The translations under genes and the position numbers were made by a program. From positions 186,001-250,000 of the forward strand of contig NZ_JABAIK010000003.1 in assembly GCF_012641465.1 (NCBI RefSeq): a DNA stretch of 64,000 bases, written 5' to 3'. This DNA comes from Vibrio agarilyticus (GTDB lineage Bacteria; Pseudomonadota; Gammaproteobacteria; Enterobacterales; Vibrionaceae). Position 1 is the first letter of the stretch. Every line of letters begins with the position of its first letter. The notes beneath the pieces are model-generated. The model had not been told where the DNA came from and made no database searches. It saw nothing but the letters and a program-made list of their open reading frames with translations. Shown in pieces: positions 18,210 through 27,066 of the stretch.

Positions 18210-19594
18210 GCGTTTCCTCCACCAACGAGAATATTGTCAACTTTTAAGGTCGGCTGGCCAACCGTTGTGGGCACTGAGCCACTGACGGAGCCACACATGC
18301 CCGGTGCAAACTCAAGATCTCGGCCCACCATGCTGATTTCGTTTAGCACCTTAGGCCCAGTACTGATTAAGGTGGCGGTTTTGAGTGGGCGAGTGATTTT
18401 GCCATTTTCAATCAAATAGGCTTCACGCACAGCGAAATTAAATTCACCTGTGCCTGGTTGCACCGAACCACCGCCCATCTTCTTGGCGTAGATACCACGT
18501 TCCACGCTGGCAAGCATGTCATCAAGTGAGCTGTCACCCGCTTCAATAAAGGTATTACGCATACGAGAGGTCGGTGCGAATTGATATCCTTGACGTCGTC
18601 CTGATCCTGTTGGTGTGTAGCCGGTTTTGAGCCCGCCCATTTCGTCAACCATAAAGCTGGTCAGTACGCCGTTTTTAATTAACTGGGTACGCTGTGTCGG
18701 GTTACCTTCGTCGTCGATATTGATTGAGCCCCATTCATTGATTAAGGTGCCATCGTCAACCGCATTTACCGCAGCGTTGGCGATTTTCTCTCCCATTTTG
18801 TCGTGGAAGACTGACGCCTGCTTGGCAACAGACGTGGTTTCAAGGAGGTGCCCACAAGCTTCATGAAAAATAACGCCGCCAAATCCGTTACCAATAATGA
18901 CGGGCATTTCACCCGAAGGGCAGGGCGCTGCGCCCAGTTTAATCAAAGCTTGCTGCGCAATCATTTCACCAAGGCCACGCGGATCGATGCGTTCAGCAAA
19001 CTCCCAGCCCATGAGCGCGCCAGGGTTTTCCATTCCACTGGTTTGTTCGCCATCTTTCAGTGCCACGGCATTGCCTGAAATGCGAATGTAATGCCGAGAG
19101 TCTTCAACGCTGAGGCCGCGCGAGTTGAATAGCGCGATTTGCTGCTCGCGTTGAAAAACAGAGCCCATAAACTGGCTAATAGCGCTGCTTTCGCTGCGTA
19201 CCACGTCATCAAGTTGGTGCAGCAAGCGTATTTTCTGTTCAAGATAGGTGTCTTGATTGAGTGGTAATGTGCAAGGGTGGTGGAAAGGTGTGCGCTTAAA
19301 ATTGAGTGGGACACTGTGATTTAAGGCGTCACGGCGATCTTTGGCCGCTAACAGCGTTGTAATGCGCTTAAGTTCTTCTTCGTCGGTGCGATTGGTGTAA
19401 CCATAGAGTACCTTATGACCAAAAAAGAGCCGAATGCCGATGCCGAAATCGATGCCGGAATTGACTTTATCAATATCCCTTGAGGCTAATTGTACAGTGT
19501 GAGTTTGGTTACGTTCGACGAAGAGTTCGGCGAAGTCTGCGCCGAGAAACAGCGCGTGGTCGATGACGGCTTGGGCCGTCACTGAATTTAACAT
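18206..19594 (-). CDS. TldD-family metalloprotease, catalytic subunit
   Basis: Catalytic zinc subunit of the TldD/TldE pair. The active-site motif HEACGH (HExxxH) lies in GGVIFHEACGHLLETT near residue 250, and the distal GRDLEFAPGMCG (metal-ligand Cys region) is near the C-terminus. The N-terminus (HALFLGADFAELFVERNQT) is typical of the family. Length 462 aa is slightly shorter than E. coli TldD (481). AAGGAGAA precedes ATG 19594. The separate TldD-like/PmbA-like operon suggests a second pair besides the housekeeping, unlinked tldD and pmbA that E. coli-like genomes carry; that is inference. Confidence 0.92.
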   Translation of the reverse strand: MLNSVTAQAVIDHALFLGADFAELFVERNQTHTVQLASRDIDKVNSGIDFGIGIRLFFGHKVLYGYTNRTDEEELKRITTLLAAKDRRDALNHSVPLNFKRTPFHHPCTLPLNQDTYLEQKIRLLHQLDDVVRSESSAISQFMGSVFQREQQIALFNSRGLSVEDSRHYIRISGNAVALKDGEQTSGMENPGALMGWEFAERIDPRGLGEMIAQQALIKLGAAPCPSGEMPVIIGNGFGGVIFHEACGHLLETTSVAKQASVFHDKMGEKIANAAVNAVDDGTLINEWGSINIDDEGNPTQRTQLIKNGVLTSFMVDEMGGLKTGYTPTGSGRRQGYQFAPTSRMRNTFIEAGDSSLDDMLASVERGIYAKKMGGGSVQPGTGEFNFAVREAYLIENGKITRPLKTATLISTGPKVLNEISMVGRDLEFAPGMCGSVSGSVPTTVGQPTLKVDNILVGGGNA

Positions 19595-19677
19595 GGATTC
19601 TCCTTATCTGCCTTTGTCCTATTTGAGCTGGTCTCAGCGCATGACTTTAGGTCAGTTATTAGTATATTAATATACTT

Positions 19678-19782
19678 TATACCCAAGTAACCTCAAGATG
19701 CACGATTCAGAGCCAACTCACTGGGCAGAGCAAGGCAAACAACGCAGCGAAATAGTGAGTCTATTTTCAAGTTGTTTAACGC
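19678..19782 (+). repeat. Family B repeat, half copy
   Basis: Begins TATACCCAAGTAACCTCAAGATGC and continues with GCAAGGCAAACAACGCAGCGAAATAG and TTTTCAAGTTGTTTAACGC as in the full copies at 34238 and 38897, then diverges. No right-hand inverted end is present, so it is a truncated element. Confidence 0.75.
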
Positions 19783-19861
19783 ATTTTCGTTGCAAGCGGT
19801 TTACTGAACCCCCCTATTTTTCTCTAGGATAGGGGGAAAATGAATTTACAGAGGTACAGTT

Positions 19862-20329
19862 ATGTCGGTCCGTTTAGTGACTTTGAGTGATTTGACGGCA
19901 ATTGCTCAGCTAGAAATCGAACTGTTTGGTGAGCACGCTTACCCTTATTTTGTTCTGCGCCAGTATTACGATTTGCACGCATCTCACTTTTGGGTTGTTG
20001 AGCAAGAGGGACGTCTTTGTGGGTATCTGCTGGCAGGTTATGATCATTTCGCGAAAATTATGTGGATTCTCGCGCTAGCGGTAAGTCAAGATGCGCAGGG
20101 GCGTGGCTATGGCCAGGCTTTGATCCAGAGCGCATTAAACGTTAAGCCTCACCAATACCGAGCGCACTTAACCGTTGACCCAAACAATGAGCGTGCCATT
20201 GCGCTGTATCAACGAATGGGATTTCAACTGGCCGAGTTGGATAATGAGTATTTTGGCATTAATGAGCCGCGCTGGGTGATGAGCTTAAATGCCTTAGAGA
20301 GTTGTAGCCATAGCGAGTTGCAGCCATAG
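19862..20329 (+). CDS. GNAT-family N-acetyltransferase
   Basis: Acetyl-CoA-dependent acetyltransferase, possibly RimI-like. The acetyl-CoA motif is VSQDAQGRGYGQALIQSAL (Q/RxxGxG/A region, about residues 75-95), followed by LTVDPNNERAIALYQRMGF, the usual GNAT C-terminal signature. Length 155 aa. AGAGG lies before the ATG. It is isolated between divergent and convergent neighbours. The acceptor is unknown. Confidence 0.88.
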   Translation: MSVRLVTLSDLTAIAQLEIELFGEHAYPYFVLRQYYDLHASHFWVVEQEGRLCGYLLAGYDHFAKIMWILALAVSQDAQGRGYGQALIQSALNVKPHQYRAHLTVDPNNERAIALYQRMGFQLAELDNEYFGINEPRWVMSLNALESCSHSELQP

Positions 20330-20397
20330 CGTGTACTAACCAGTAACGCTGGTATTTGAGCTGCAACTCTGAGCTTTACTATGCGGGCGATGCGTGA

Positions 20398-21399
20398 TTA
20401 TTCGCTAATAAGGCGTGCGACTAACGAGCCTGGCGCACGAATCGCTTCAATATTGATGCTAAGTACCGTGCCCGCGTGTGGCGCGGTGTAGCGCTCAATT
20501 TCACGCCCAAATGCGTCATAACCAATCGCCAGTAAGTCACCTTCTTGGACTGGTGTCATCAGCGCAACTTGTGCAATCACAAAACCACCTTGTTTGGCTT
20601 TGAGACTGGTAATGGTTTGCCCTTCAAGACACGATGAGATTGACGCCAATTCACCTTGTATTAACTGGTAGTGAGTCAGAATATTGAACATGCCACGTGT
20701 CGTGCGTTCAATTAAATCCACTTGGGTGTAACGTCCCATGCCCACTTCAATGGTAATACTCGGAATGCCCGCTTGATTCCATACCGTTTCCAGCACGCCA
20801 GCGTCACCTGGATCGTTTAAAATCGCGTCAGGCTCGATAAGACGTGCCATATTCAAACAGTCGTCAATGCGGAAATCAGCAAACACATACAAAGGGTAGC
20901 TAGTGCCAGAGGTTTGAGTGTGTAAATCGATGGCCAATTCCGCGTTTGGTGCAAGCAAGCCATGCCAAAGTACATGCAAATAGCGATTCGCTTCGTTACC
21001 GTTGGCATCACCCGGGAAAAAGCGGTTGAGATTGCACGGTGAGCTGTCTGGATCGGCTGAGAAAAAATCGCGGCTATGGTGCAGCATACCAGTGAGGTTT
21101 ATCGCAGGTACGATGGTGATGGTCCCAACAATCTCTTTTCCTACGAGCTCTCGCACCATGCGCTGCGCGGCAAGGATGCCGTTATACTCATCGCCGTGAA
21201 CCCCAGCGGTGATCATGACTTTCTTACCCGGCTTTGCACCTTTATACACTACCACAGGCAAGTGCTGTGCGTGACCAATGGCATTGGTGGCGACTCGAAA
21301 CCATAGCGTATGCTCACCTGCGGCGAGATCATCAACACACAGGTGGTCAACGATACGATGTCCATCCAAACAATCGCCAGTATAGTGAGTTGTAGACAT
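20398..21399 (-). CDS. Succinylglutamate desuccinylase/aspartoacylase-family hydrolase
   Basis: Zinc-dependent deacylase of the AstE/AspA family (M14-like fold). The zinc motif GVHGDEYNG (HxxE) lies near residue 70, the NLNRFFPG substrate motif near 125, and the second zinc His in AIDLHTQTSG near 160. The end is beta-rich, as in the family. The start is set at ATG 21399, preceded by GGAGA; the frame is open 11 codons further, but that part is unlike the family. It follows the YfcC transporter gene on the same strand. Together they could take up and deacylate an N-acyl amino acid or peptide, which is inference. Confidence 0.88.
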   Translation of the reverse strand: MSTTHYTGDCLDGHRIVDHLCVDDLAAGEHTLWFRVATNAIGHAQHLPVVVYKGAKPGKKVMITAGVHGDEYNGILAAQRMVRELVGKEIVGTITIVPAINLTGMLHHSRDFFSADPDSSPCNLNRFFPGDANGNEANRYLHVLWHGLLAPNAELAIDLHTQTSGTSYPLYVFADFRIDDCLNMARLIEPDAILNDPGDAGVLETVWNQAGIPSITIEVGMGRYTQVDLIERTTRGMFNILTHYQLIQGELASISSCLEGQTITSLKAKQGGFVIAQVALMTPVQEGDLLAIGYDAFGREIERYTAPHAGTVLSINIEAIRAPGSLVARLISE

Positions 21400-21418
21400 G
21401 TTTATTCTCCAAAAAGAA

Positions 21419-21443
21419 AAAGGCGAGAACAAAACTCGCCTTT
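21419..21443 (-). terminator. Terminator/attenuator between yfcC-like and hydrolase genes
   Basis: On the minus strand AAGGCGAG-N7-CTCGCCTT followed by TTTTTCTTTTT. It lies 41 bp after the transporter stop, and its T tract runs directly into the Shine-Dalgarno (GGAGA) of the hydrolase. It would reduce transcription of the second gene. Confidence 0.8.
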
Positions 21444-21484
21444 ATACCCGTCAAATAGGTTTGGGATAAGTGCTTAAATGATGA

Positions 21485-23032
21485 TTAAGCAAAACCCATC
21501 ACATGGGCGCCAACGACCACCACACTTGCAATCACAAAGAGTAGTAGCATAAAGCGCCAGCAGAATTTAGCCCAGTCACCCCAGTCAATACGGCAAACAC
21601 CTAAGGTCGCCATCAATGATGCAGAGGTTGGGACGATAACGTTAGTAAAACCATCACCCAATTGGAACGCCAACACGGCGACTTGACGAGTCACACCCGC
21701 AATATCAGCCAGTGGCGCCATCAAAGGCATGGTCAGTGCCGCTTGGCCAGAGCCAGAGGTCACGAAGAAGTTAAACACAGATTGGAAAACATACATTAAC
21801 CACGCGGCACCTACATCAGGTAACCCACTGATAAGACTGCCCGCGCTGTTCAGGATAGAATTGAGTACGCTCGCTTCTTCTGTTGAACCGCCACCAAGGA
21901 TCAATAGAACGCCTTTGGCACAACCAACCAAAAGAGCTGGAGCCAACATAATCGCTGCGCCTTCTTTAAATGCGCTCGCGGCGTCATTGAGCGTCATGCC
22001 GTTAAGACGGAAGAAGGTACCGATAATCGCAACAATGAAGCCCATGGTGAAAAATTGTGACGCGATTTCAGGGATATACCATGCGTGAACGACAACGCCC
22101 CAGATGACCCAAATGGTTGCAGCAATAACGGTCAAGATCACTAGCGTATCGCCCAAATTCCAGCGGGTGTTTTGCTGTTCGTTGAGTTCTTGTTGACGGA
22201 AGAATGCGTCACTACGGCGAGTGAACGACAGTTCAGGATTCGCTTTGATGCGCGATGCGTACATCATGGTAAATGCAATACCCACTAGGGTAAAGCCTGC
22301 CCACATGACCATACGGAAGGTCATGCCAGACAAAACAGGAACGCCAGCGATGCCTTGGGCAACGGCAACTGAAAATGGGTTCATCCATGAGGTACCAAAC
22401 CCGATTTGAGTGGCAACATAAGTCACCATTACCGTTGTGATGCTGTCGTAGCCAAGACGCACCATCAAAGGGGCGATAATAATGGCAAAGGCAACCGCTT
22501 CTTCGCCCATACCAAATACAGCGCCGCCCAATGAGAAGAGCAAAAAGAGTACTGGAATAAACAGCGCTTCGCTGCCTTTGGTTTTGTCAATCAGGCGCAA
22601 AATACCATTGTCGATAGTGCCTGTGCGCATCACTACGCCAAACGCACCGCCGATCACCAGCATAAACATGATTACGCCAATAGCGCTACCCCATTTTGAG
22701 CCTGATACCAAGCCTTCAAATGGAAAGTTCATCAAACCAATACCACCGCCAGAGGCAAATAAGCCAACGGTGTTGTAAACCAAGTTGCCGTTATCGTCAG
22801 TCGCGTAAGCAAAAGAGTTAGGGTCAATAACGCTGCGAGTTTTCTCGGCGCCATCGACAAGATAAGAGACTTGCTGACTGTCAAATTGACCGGCTGGGAT
22901 CAAATAAGTAAGGAGGGTAGCAAGGATGCCAACCACGAAAATGATGATAAACGTATCTGGCATCTGCCAACGTTTTGTCTCAGTAGCCGTTTCCATTGGC
23001 TGAGTCTGTGTGTGTGACATAACAGTATTCAT
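21485..23032 (-). CDS. YfcC/DcuC-like transporter
   Basis: Multi-pass inner-membrane carrier of the YfcC family (PF03606 superfamily), relatives of which move C4-dicarboxylates or basic amino acids/peptides. About 12 hydrophobic segments are seen. GGAVFGMGEEAVAF and QIGFGTSWMNPFSVAVAQ are family-typical, and FVTSGSGQAALTMPLMAPL is a conserved late motif. Length 515 aa fits. ATG 23032 is used; a second ATG at 23020 is equally possible, and neither has a strong ribosome-binding site. The downstream hydrolase gene suggests the substrate is an N-acyl amino acid or dipeptide-like compound. Confidence 0.9.
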   Translation of the reverse strand: MNTVMSHTQTQPMETATETKRWQMPDTFIIIFVVGILATLLTYLIPAGQFDSQQVSYLVDGAEKTRSVIDPNSFAYATDDNGNLVYNTVGLFASGGGIGLMNFPFEGLVSGSKWGSAIGVIMFMLVIGGAFGVVMRTGTIDNGILRLIDKTKGSEALFIPVLFLLFSLGGAVFGMGEEAVAFAIIIAPLMVRLGYDSITTVMVTYVATQIGFGTSWMNPFSVAVAQGIAGVPVLSGMTFRMVMWAGFTLVGIAFTMMYASRIKANPELSFTRRSDAFFRQQELNEQQNTRWNLGDTLVILTVIAATIWVIWGVVVHAWYIPEIASQFFTMGFIVAIIGTFFRLNGMTLNDAASAFKEGAAIMLAPALLVGCAKGVLLILGGGSTEEASVLNSILNSAGSLISGLPDVGAAWLMYVFQSVFNFFVTSGSGQAALTMPLMAPLADIAGVTRQVAVLAFQLGDGFTNVIVPTSASLMATLGVCRIDWGDWAKFCWRFMLLLFVIASVVVVGAHVMGFA

Positions 23033-23348
23033 GTGAGAAAAATTGGGAATGAAATATCGTAAATTTCGAATAAAAAGTCAATTGCTCTCATCGTTGTGAC
23101 CGATAAAACTGTCGTAAAACTTGATCTGACGACATTTTCACTATTTTTGTGGTGAATATTGGTGCAGAATTCTTCGTGTTTTTAGGTATGTGTTTCATTG
23201 TTCTATTATCTTAGGCGAATGGGTTAGCCTCTTAGCTCTTTTGTCTCTTTGCTTGTAGAAATTCATAATGTTAGCAATACTTTCAATCATCTCACGACGC
23301 AAAGTTTCACCCCATTAGACACAGCAGGCAAAACGCAAGGAGGCGGTT
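23033..23348. other. Divergent intergenic region without a gene
   Basis: 316-bp spacer between the YfcC-like transporter and the M16 protease. Two short inverted repeats are visible (GTCGT...ACGAC at 23111-23133; TTCAC...GTGAA at 23137-23156) and could be operators, but no regulator can be named. Confidence 0.35.
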
Positions 23349-26246
23349 ATGCGGATAGGTCAGTTTCTCAGCAAAATAAAGGTGTCTGTTGGCTGTATGG
23401 TCATGTTTCTTGGTGGTTGTGGTGGTCAATGGGCTGACAATTCGCAACAAAAAGCCGTTGCTGAGCCGAAACCACTAGCGGTAATCGCCACGAGCCCGAA
23501 TGATGAGCGTGCCTATCGCACATTGACACTCGACAATGGCATTGACGTCTTATTGGTCTCCGACCCTGACAGCGATAAATCCTCTGCGGCACTGAATGTT
23601 GGCGTTGGCCTGCTGCAAGACCCACCAGAGCAACAAGGCATGGCTCATTACCTCGAGCATCTGCTGTTTTTAGGGACCGAAAAATACCCAGACCCAAATG
23701 AATATAAACAGTTTTTGACCGAAAACGGCGGGATTTCTAACGCCTCAACTTGGCTTACGTATACCAACTACATGTTCAAAGTGAACAATGAGGCATTTGA
23801 GCCCGCACTTGACCGTTTTTCCGACTTTTTTAAGTCACCAATATTTTCTGAAAAATACAGTGACAAAGAGCGCAGCGCCGTCAATGCCGAATGGTCGATG
23901 CGGCGTGAGTTAGACTTTTTCGGTCAGTTTAAGTTGTCGCGTAAAATGATGGGGTCACACCCGGCTAATCGGTTTTTGATTGGCAACAATGAAACCTTAA
24001 GTGATAAACCGGGTAGTAATTTACATCAGGCGACTCAAGCGTTTTATCACGATTATTACTCGGCCAATATCATGAAAGTCGCTTTGATAAGCCCGCTACC
24101 GCTTGATGACATGGCACAACTTGCGCGCGAGTATTTCGGTTCGATTAAGAATAAGCAAATTGACAAACCAGCGGTCACCTCTGACATTAACTTTGCCGAA
24201 TTGGGTGGCCGAAAAATTTACTATAAACCCAATAAAGACGTTAAACAGATAAAATTGGATTTTGTCATTGAAAATAACCAACACGAGTTTGCTTATAAAC
24301 CGAATGTGTTTGTGACTTACTTATTGGGATCAGAAATGCCGGGAACGCCAACCCAACTGCTGAAGTCCCGTGGTTGGATAAGCTCGGCTGTTGCAGGGGC
24401 GTCACCCAATTTCTTTGGTAATTATGGTGAATTAAGTATCACGATTGATTTGACCGACGCAGGCATGTTGCACCGTGAAGAAATTGTGGCGCTTTATATG
24501 CAATATATCGCGATTATTAAGGCGCGTGGTGTCGACAAAATGTATTTTGATGAGATTCAAACTGTGCTTGCAAACGATTTTCGCTTTTTAGCTAAGGAAG
24601 ATGATTTTCGTTATGCAGCAAGGCTTGTTAACGCAATGCAAGACTATCCGCTCAATTACGCGATAAGCGCTCCATACTACTATGGCGCTTTCAATGCCGA
24701 TGCGGTTCATCATGTGCTTAGCCAATTGCGACGAGATAGGTTACGTGTTTGGTATATTAGCCAGCAAGAACGCGTGGCGAAAAAACAGCATTTTTACGCG
24801 GGTCAATATCGTATTGAACCACTGTCTGCCAAGGAAGTCGCCTCGTGGCAACAGCATGATCCCGCTCTGACGCTTCCTAAAGTGAATCGATTACTGCCAC
24901 ATGAGTTTGCACTCAAAAGCGTCGCAACTTCATCGAGCTTGCCGCAAAAAATCGACAATACACATGATGTTGAAATCTGGTTCTTCCCCAGCCAACATTT
25001 TTCAAGCGAGCCCAAAGGCATTCTCACGCTGGAATTCAATATGGGTAAAGCGTCAAGATCGAGCATCAATCAAGTCGCCTTGGCATTATGGTCCGATATG
25101 TATCAGCTTCACCATAGCCTATTGCTAGCAGAAGCGGAAGCTGCCGGGATCAGTGCCAGCACGTCGGTTGAGAATGGGTTGGAACTAGAAATGGACGGTT
25201 TCACTGATAAACAGATAACGTTATTTGACACCCTCGTTGGGGAGCTGAACCCCACAATGAGCCAAGCGAATTTTGAACAGGCGAAAGATCGCTATATTCG
25301 CGGGATCAAAAATCAGCAAAAACAGTTTGTGATGTACCAATTATTTCCTGCCATGCGGAAAGTGGTGCGCGCAGCTCAACATGAAAATAGTGCGTTAATT
25401 AAAGCGGCTGAGCAACTGAGTTTTGAGCAATATCAGCAGCGTATTGCCACTTTATTGGCGCATAACCAGCCACGGCTTTTGGCTTTTGGTAATTACGATG
25501 AGCAAGATCTTGCGCAATACGCCCGCATCATTGACACCGCTTTGGGTGCGAATCACGAAACCTTGGAAGATGTTCAAACCCAATGGTATGTCCCAAAAGG
25601 AGTCATTTCCTACCAGCAGAACACGGCAGCGGCGGATATTGGTTTGCTTGATATTATGTTTCATCCCCAGCCTAGCTTAAAGCAGCGTGCGATAGCCAAA
25701 GTTTTTGCGGTTCACTTCGGAACAGAAGTCTTTGAACAGTTACGCACAGAAGAGCAGCTTGCTTATGCGGTTGGCGGTTTTGATTTACCTATGGACAGTT
25801 ACGCAGGCATGGCGATGTACATTCAATCACCAGTGCTCAGTTTACCTCAGGCTCAAGCGCGTTTTGATCGGTTTAAGCGAGAATATGGCGCGAAATTAGC
25901 CGACTTGAGCGAGCAACAGTTTAGTGCAATCAAACAAGGAGTGCTGGTGGATCTCAATCAAGCGCCGAAAAACTTGGGTGAGGAGTTGCGTCCACTTTTG
26001 CAAGATTGGTATGGCAGAGAGTGGCAGTTTGACTCAAAAGCGAAACTTATCGAAGCGGTTGAGGCGGTGACACTGGCGGATCTAAACGCTTTTTATCAGC
26101 AAACAATAGCTAATGAACAAGCGCCGCGTCTCAATGTGCAATTGCGCGGCGGCAATTTTGCTGACGCACCATTTGCAAAACTCGATGATGCGCAGATTGT
26201 CCACGATATTCAAATATTAAAGGGGCAGCTGAGTTATCAGGAATAA
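23349..26246 (+). CDS. M16-family zinc peptidase, predicted lipoprotein (pitrilysin/insulinase-like)
   Basis: Large insulin-degrading-enzyme-like protease. The inverted zinc motif HYLEH is at residues 100-104, in AHYLEHLLFLGTEKYPDPNEY, and ERSAVNAEW supplies the third ligand Glu about 75 residues later. Length 965 aa is close to E. coli protease III (PtrA, 962 aa). Unlike the classical periplasmic PtrA, the signal peptide ends MVMFLGGCGG, a good lipobox (LGGC, Cys near position 24), followed by acidic residues, suggesting outer-membrane retention. AAGGAGG lies before the ATG. The gene is monocistronic and convergent with a Nudix gene. Confidence 0.93.
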   Translation: MRIGQFLSKIKVSVGCMVMFLGGCGGQWADNSQQKAVAEPKPLAVIATSPNDERAYRTLTLDNGIDVLLVSDPDSDKSSAALNVGVGLLQDPPEQQGMAHYLEHLLFLGTEKYPDPNEYKQFLTENGGISNASTWLTYTNYMFKVNNEAFEPALDRFSDFFKSPIFSEKYSDKERSAVNAEWSMRRELDFFGQFKLSRKMMGSHPANRFLIGNNETLSDKPGSNLHQATQAFYHDYYSANIMKVALISPLPLDDMAQLAREYFGSIKNKQIDKPAVTSDINFAELGGRKIYYKPNKDVKQIKLDFVIENNQHEFAYKPNVFVTYLLGSEMPGTPTQLLKSRGWISSAVAGASPNFFGNYGELSITIDLTDAGMLHREEIVALYMQYIAIIKARGVDKMYFDEIQTVLANDFRFLAKEDDFRYAARLVNAMQDYPLNYAISAPYYYGAFNADAVHHVLSQLRRDRLRVWYISQQERVAKKQHFYAGQYRIEPLSAKEVASWQQHDPALTLPKVNRLLPHEFALKSVATSSSLPQKIDNTHDVEIWFFPSQHFSSEPKGILTLEFNMGKASRSSINQVALALWSDMYQLHHSLLLAEAEAAGISASTSVENGLELEMDGFTDKQITLFDTLVGELNPTMSQANFEQAKDRYIRGIKNQQKQFVMYQLFPAMRKVVRAAQHENSALIKAAEQLSFEQYQQRIATLLAHNQPRLLAFGNYDEQDLAQYARIIDTALGANHETLEDVQTQWYVPKGVISYQQNTAAADIGLLDIMFHPQPSLKQRAIAKVFAVHFGTEVFEQLRTEEQLAYAVGGFDLPMDSYAGMAMYIQSPVLSLPQAQARFDRFKREYGAKLADLSEQQFSAIKQGVLVDLNQAPKNLGEELRPLLQDWYGREWQFDSKAKLIEAVEAVTLADLNAFYQQTIANEQAPRLNVQLRGGNFADAPFAKLDDAQIVHDIQILKGQLSYQE

Positions 26247-26263
26247 TTCGGCTTAAGCATGCA

Positions 26264-26797
26264 CTAGCTTAAAAAACCACACAACTTTGCCTTACTCAAG
26301 CAAGCGATGGTCTTTGCGTCAATGAGGTGACCGTCGATTATCGCTTGTTCGATGGCACCAATGCGGCACTGTAACACTTCGATAATTTCATCGTCATCGC
26401 GGTGAAAGCGTTGGCTTAATGTTAGCGCTTTCGCCACGAACAGGTGCTGAATACTGTCGCAAAGCCCTGCTAATGGCGTGATATAGCCCAGCGAGTGAAA
26501 TTCAGCTGCGCTATAGCCAGTTTCTTCTTCTAATTCGCGCGCTGCGCAAGCGAGCGGTGTTTCACCTGGCTCAAGTGTGCCTGCGGGTAGCTCCCAGAGC
26601 CAACGTTTTAAAGCGGGCCGATATTGATTGAGTAAAATCACATCACCGTTTTCGGTTAGCGGCAAAATGATCGCCGCGCCGGGATGATGCAATTTGGTCA
26701 GCTGTATCTGGGCATCATTAGGAAGCGTAACGCACTCTTGTTCAAGGGATACGCCATTCCACGAGTGAATGATCTTTGTTGTATTCGTTTTGCTCAT
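26264..26797 (-). CDS. Nudix hydrolase, probably ADP-ribose pyrophosphatase-like
   Basis: Hydrolyses a nucleoside diphosphate linked to another group. The Nudix box is complete: GTLEPGETPLACAARELEEETG fits G-x5-E-x7-RE-U-x-EE-x-G, at about residues 73-94. QYRPALKRWLWELPAG upstream is typical of the ADP-ribose pyrophosphatase branch. Length 177 aa. Single gene, ending 18 bp from the convergent M16 protease. Confidence 0.9.
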   Translation of the reverse strand: MSKTNTTKIIHSWNGVSLEQECVTLPNDAQIQLTKLHHPGAAIILPLTENGDVILLNQYRPALKRWLWELPAGTLEPGETPLACAARELEEETGYSAAEFHSLGYITPLAGLCDSIQHLFVAKALTLSQRFHRDDDEIIEVLQCRIGAIEQAIIDGHLIDAKTIACLSKAKLCGFLS

Positions 26798-27066
26798 CTA
26801 ATGCTCATATTATCTTTCAGTACCCACTGGGATATTTTTGAAGTGAACTGCAAATTCGGCGGTTTATACTTTCAGAACCGCAATCTATGTTTACTGAAAA
26901 GTCATACAAAATAACATCTGCTATAAGAAGTATACTGATAAAGCCGCCAAAGTCTCAGCTTTCTACTCGTCTTTTTCAATTTCAAATACACGCTTGTAAC
27001 AAAGTGATAACAATAGTATAAATATTTTATTTCATTTCCACGCATTGCTAGGAGTTACGCCAGATT

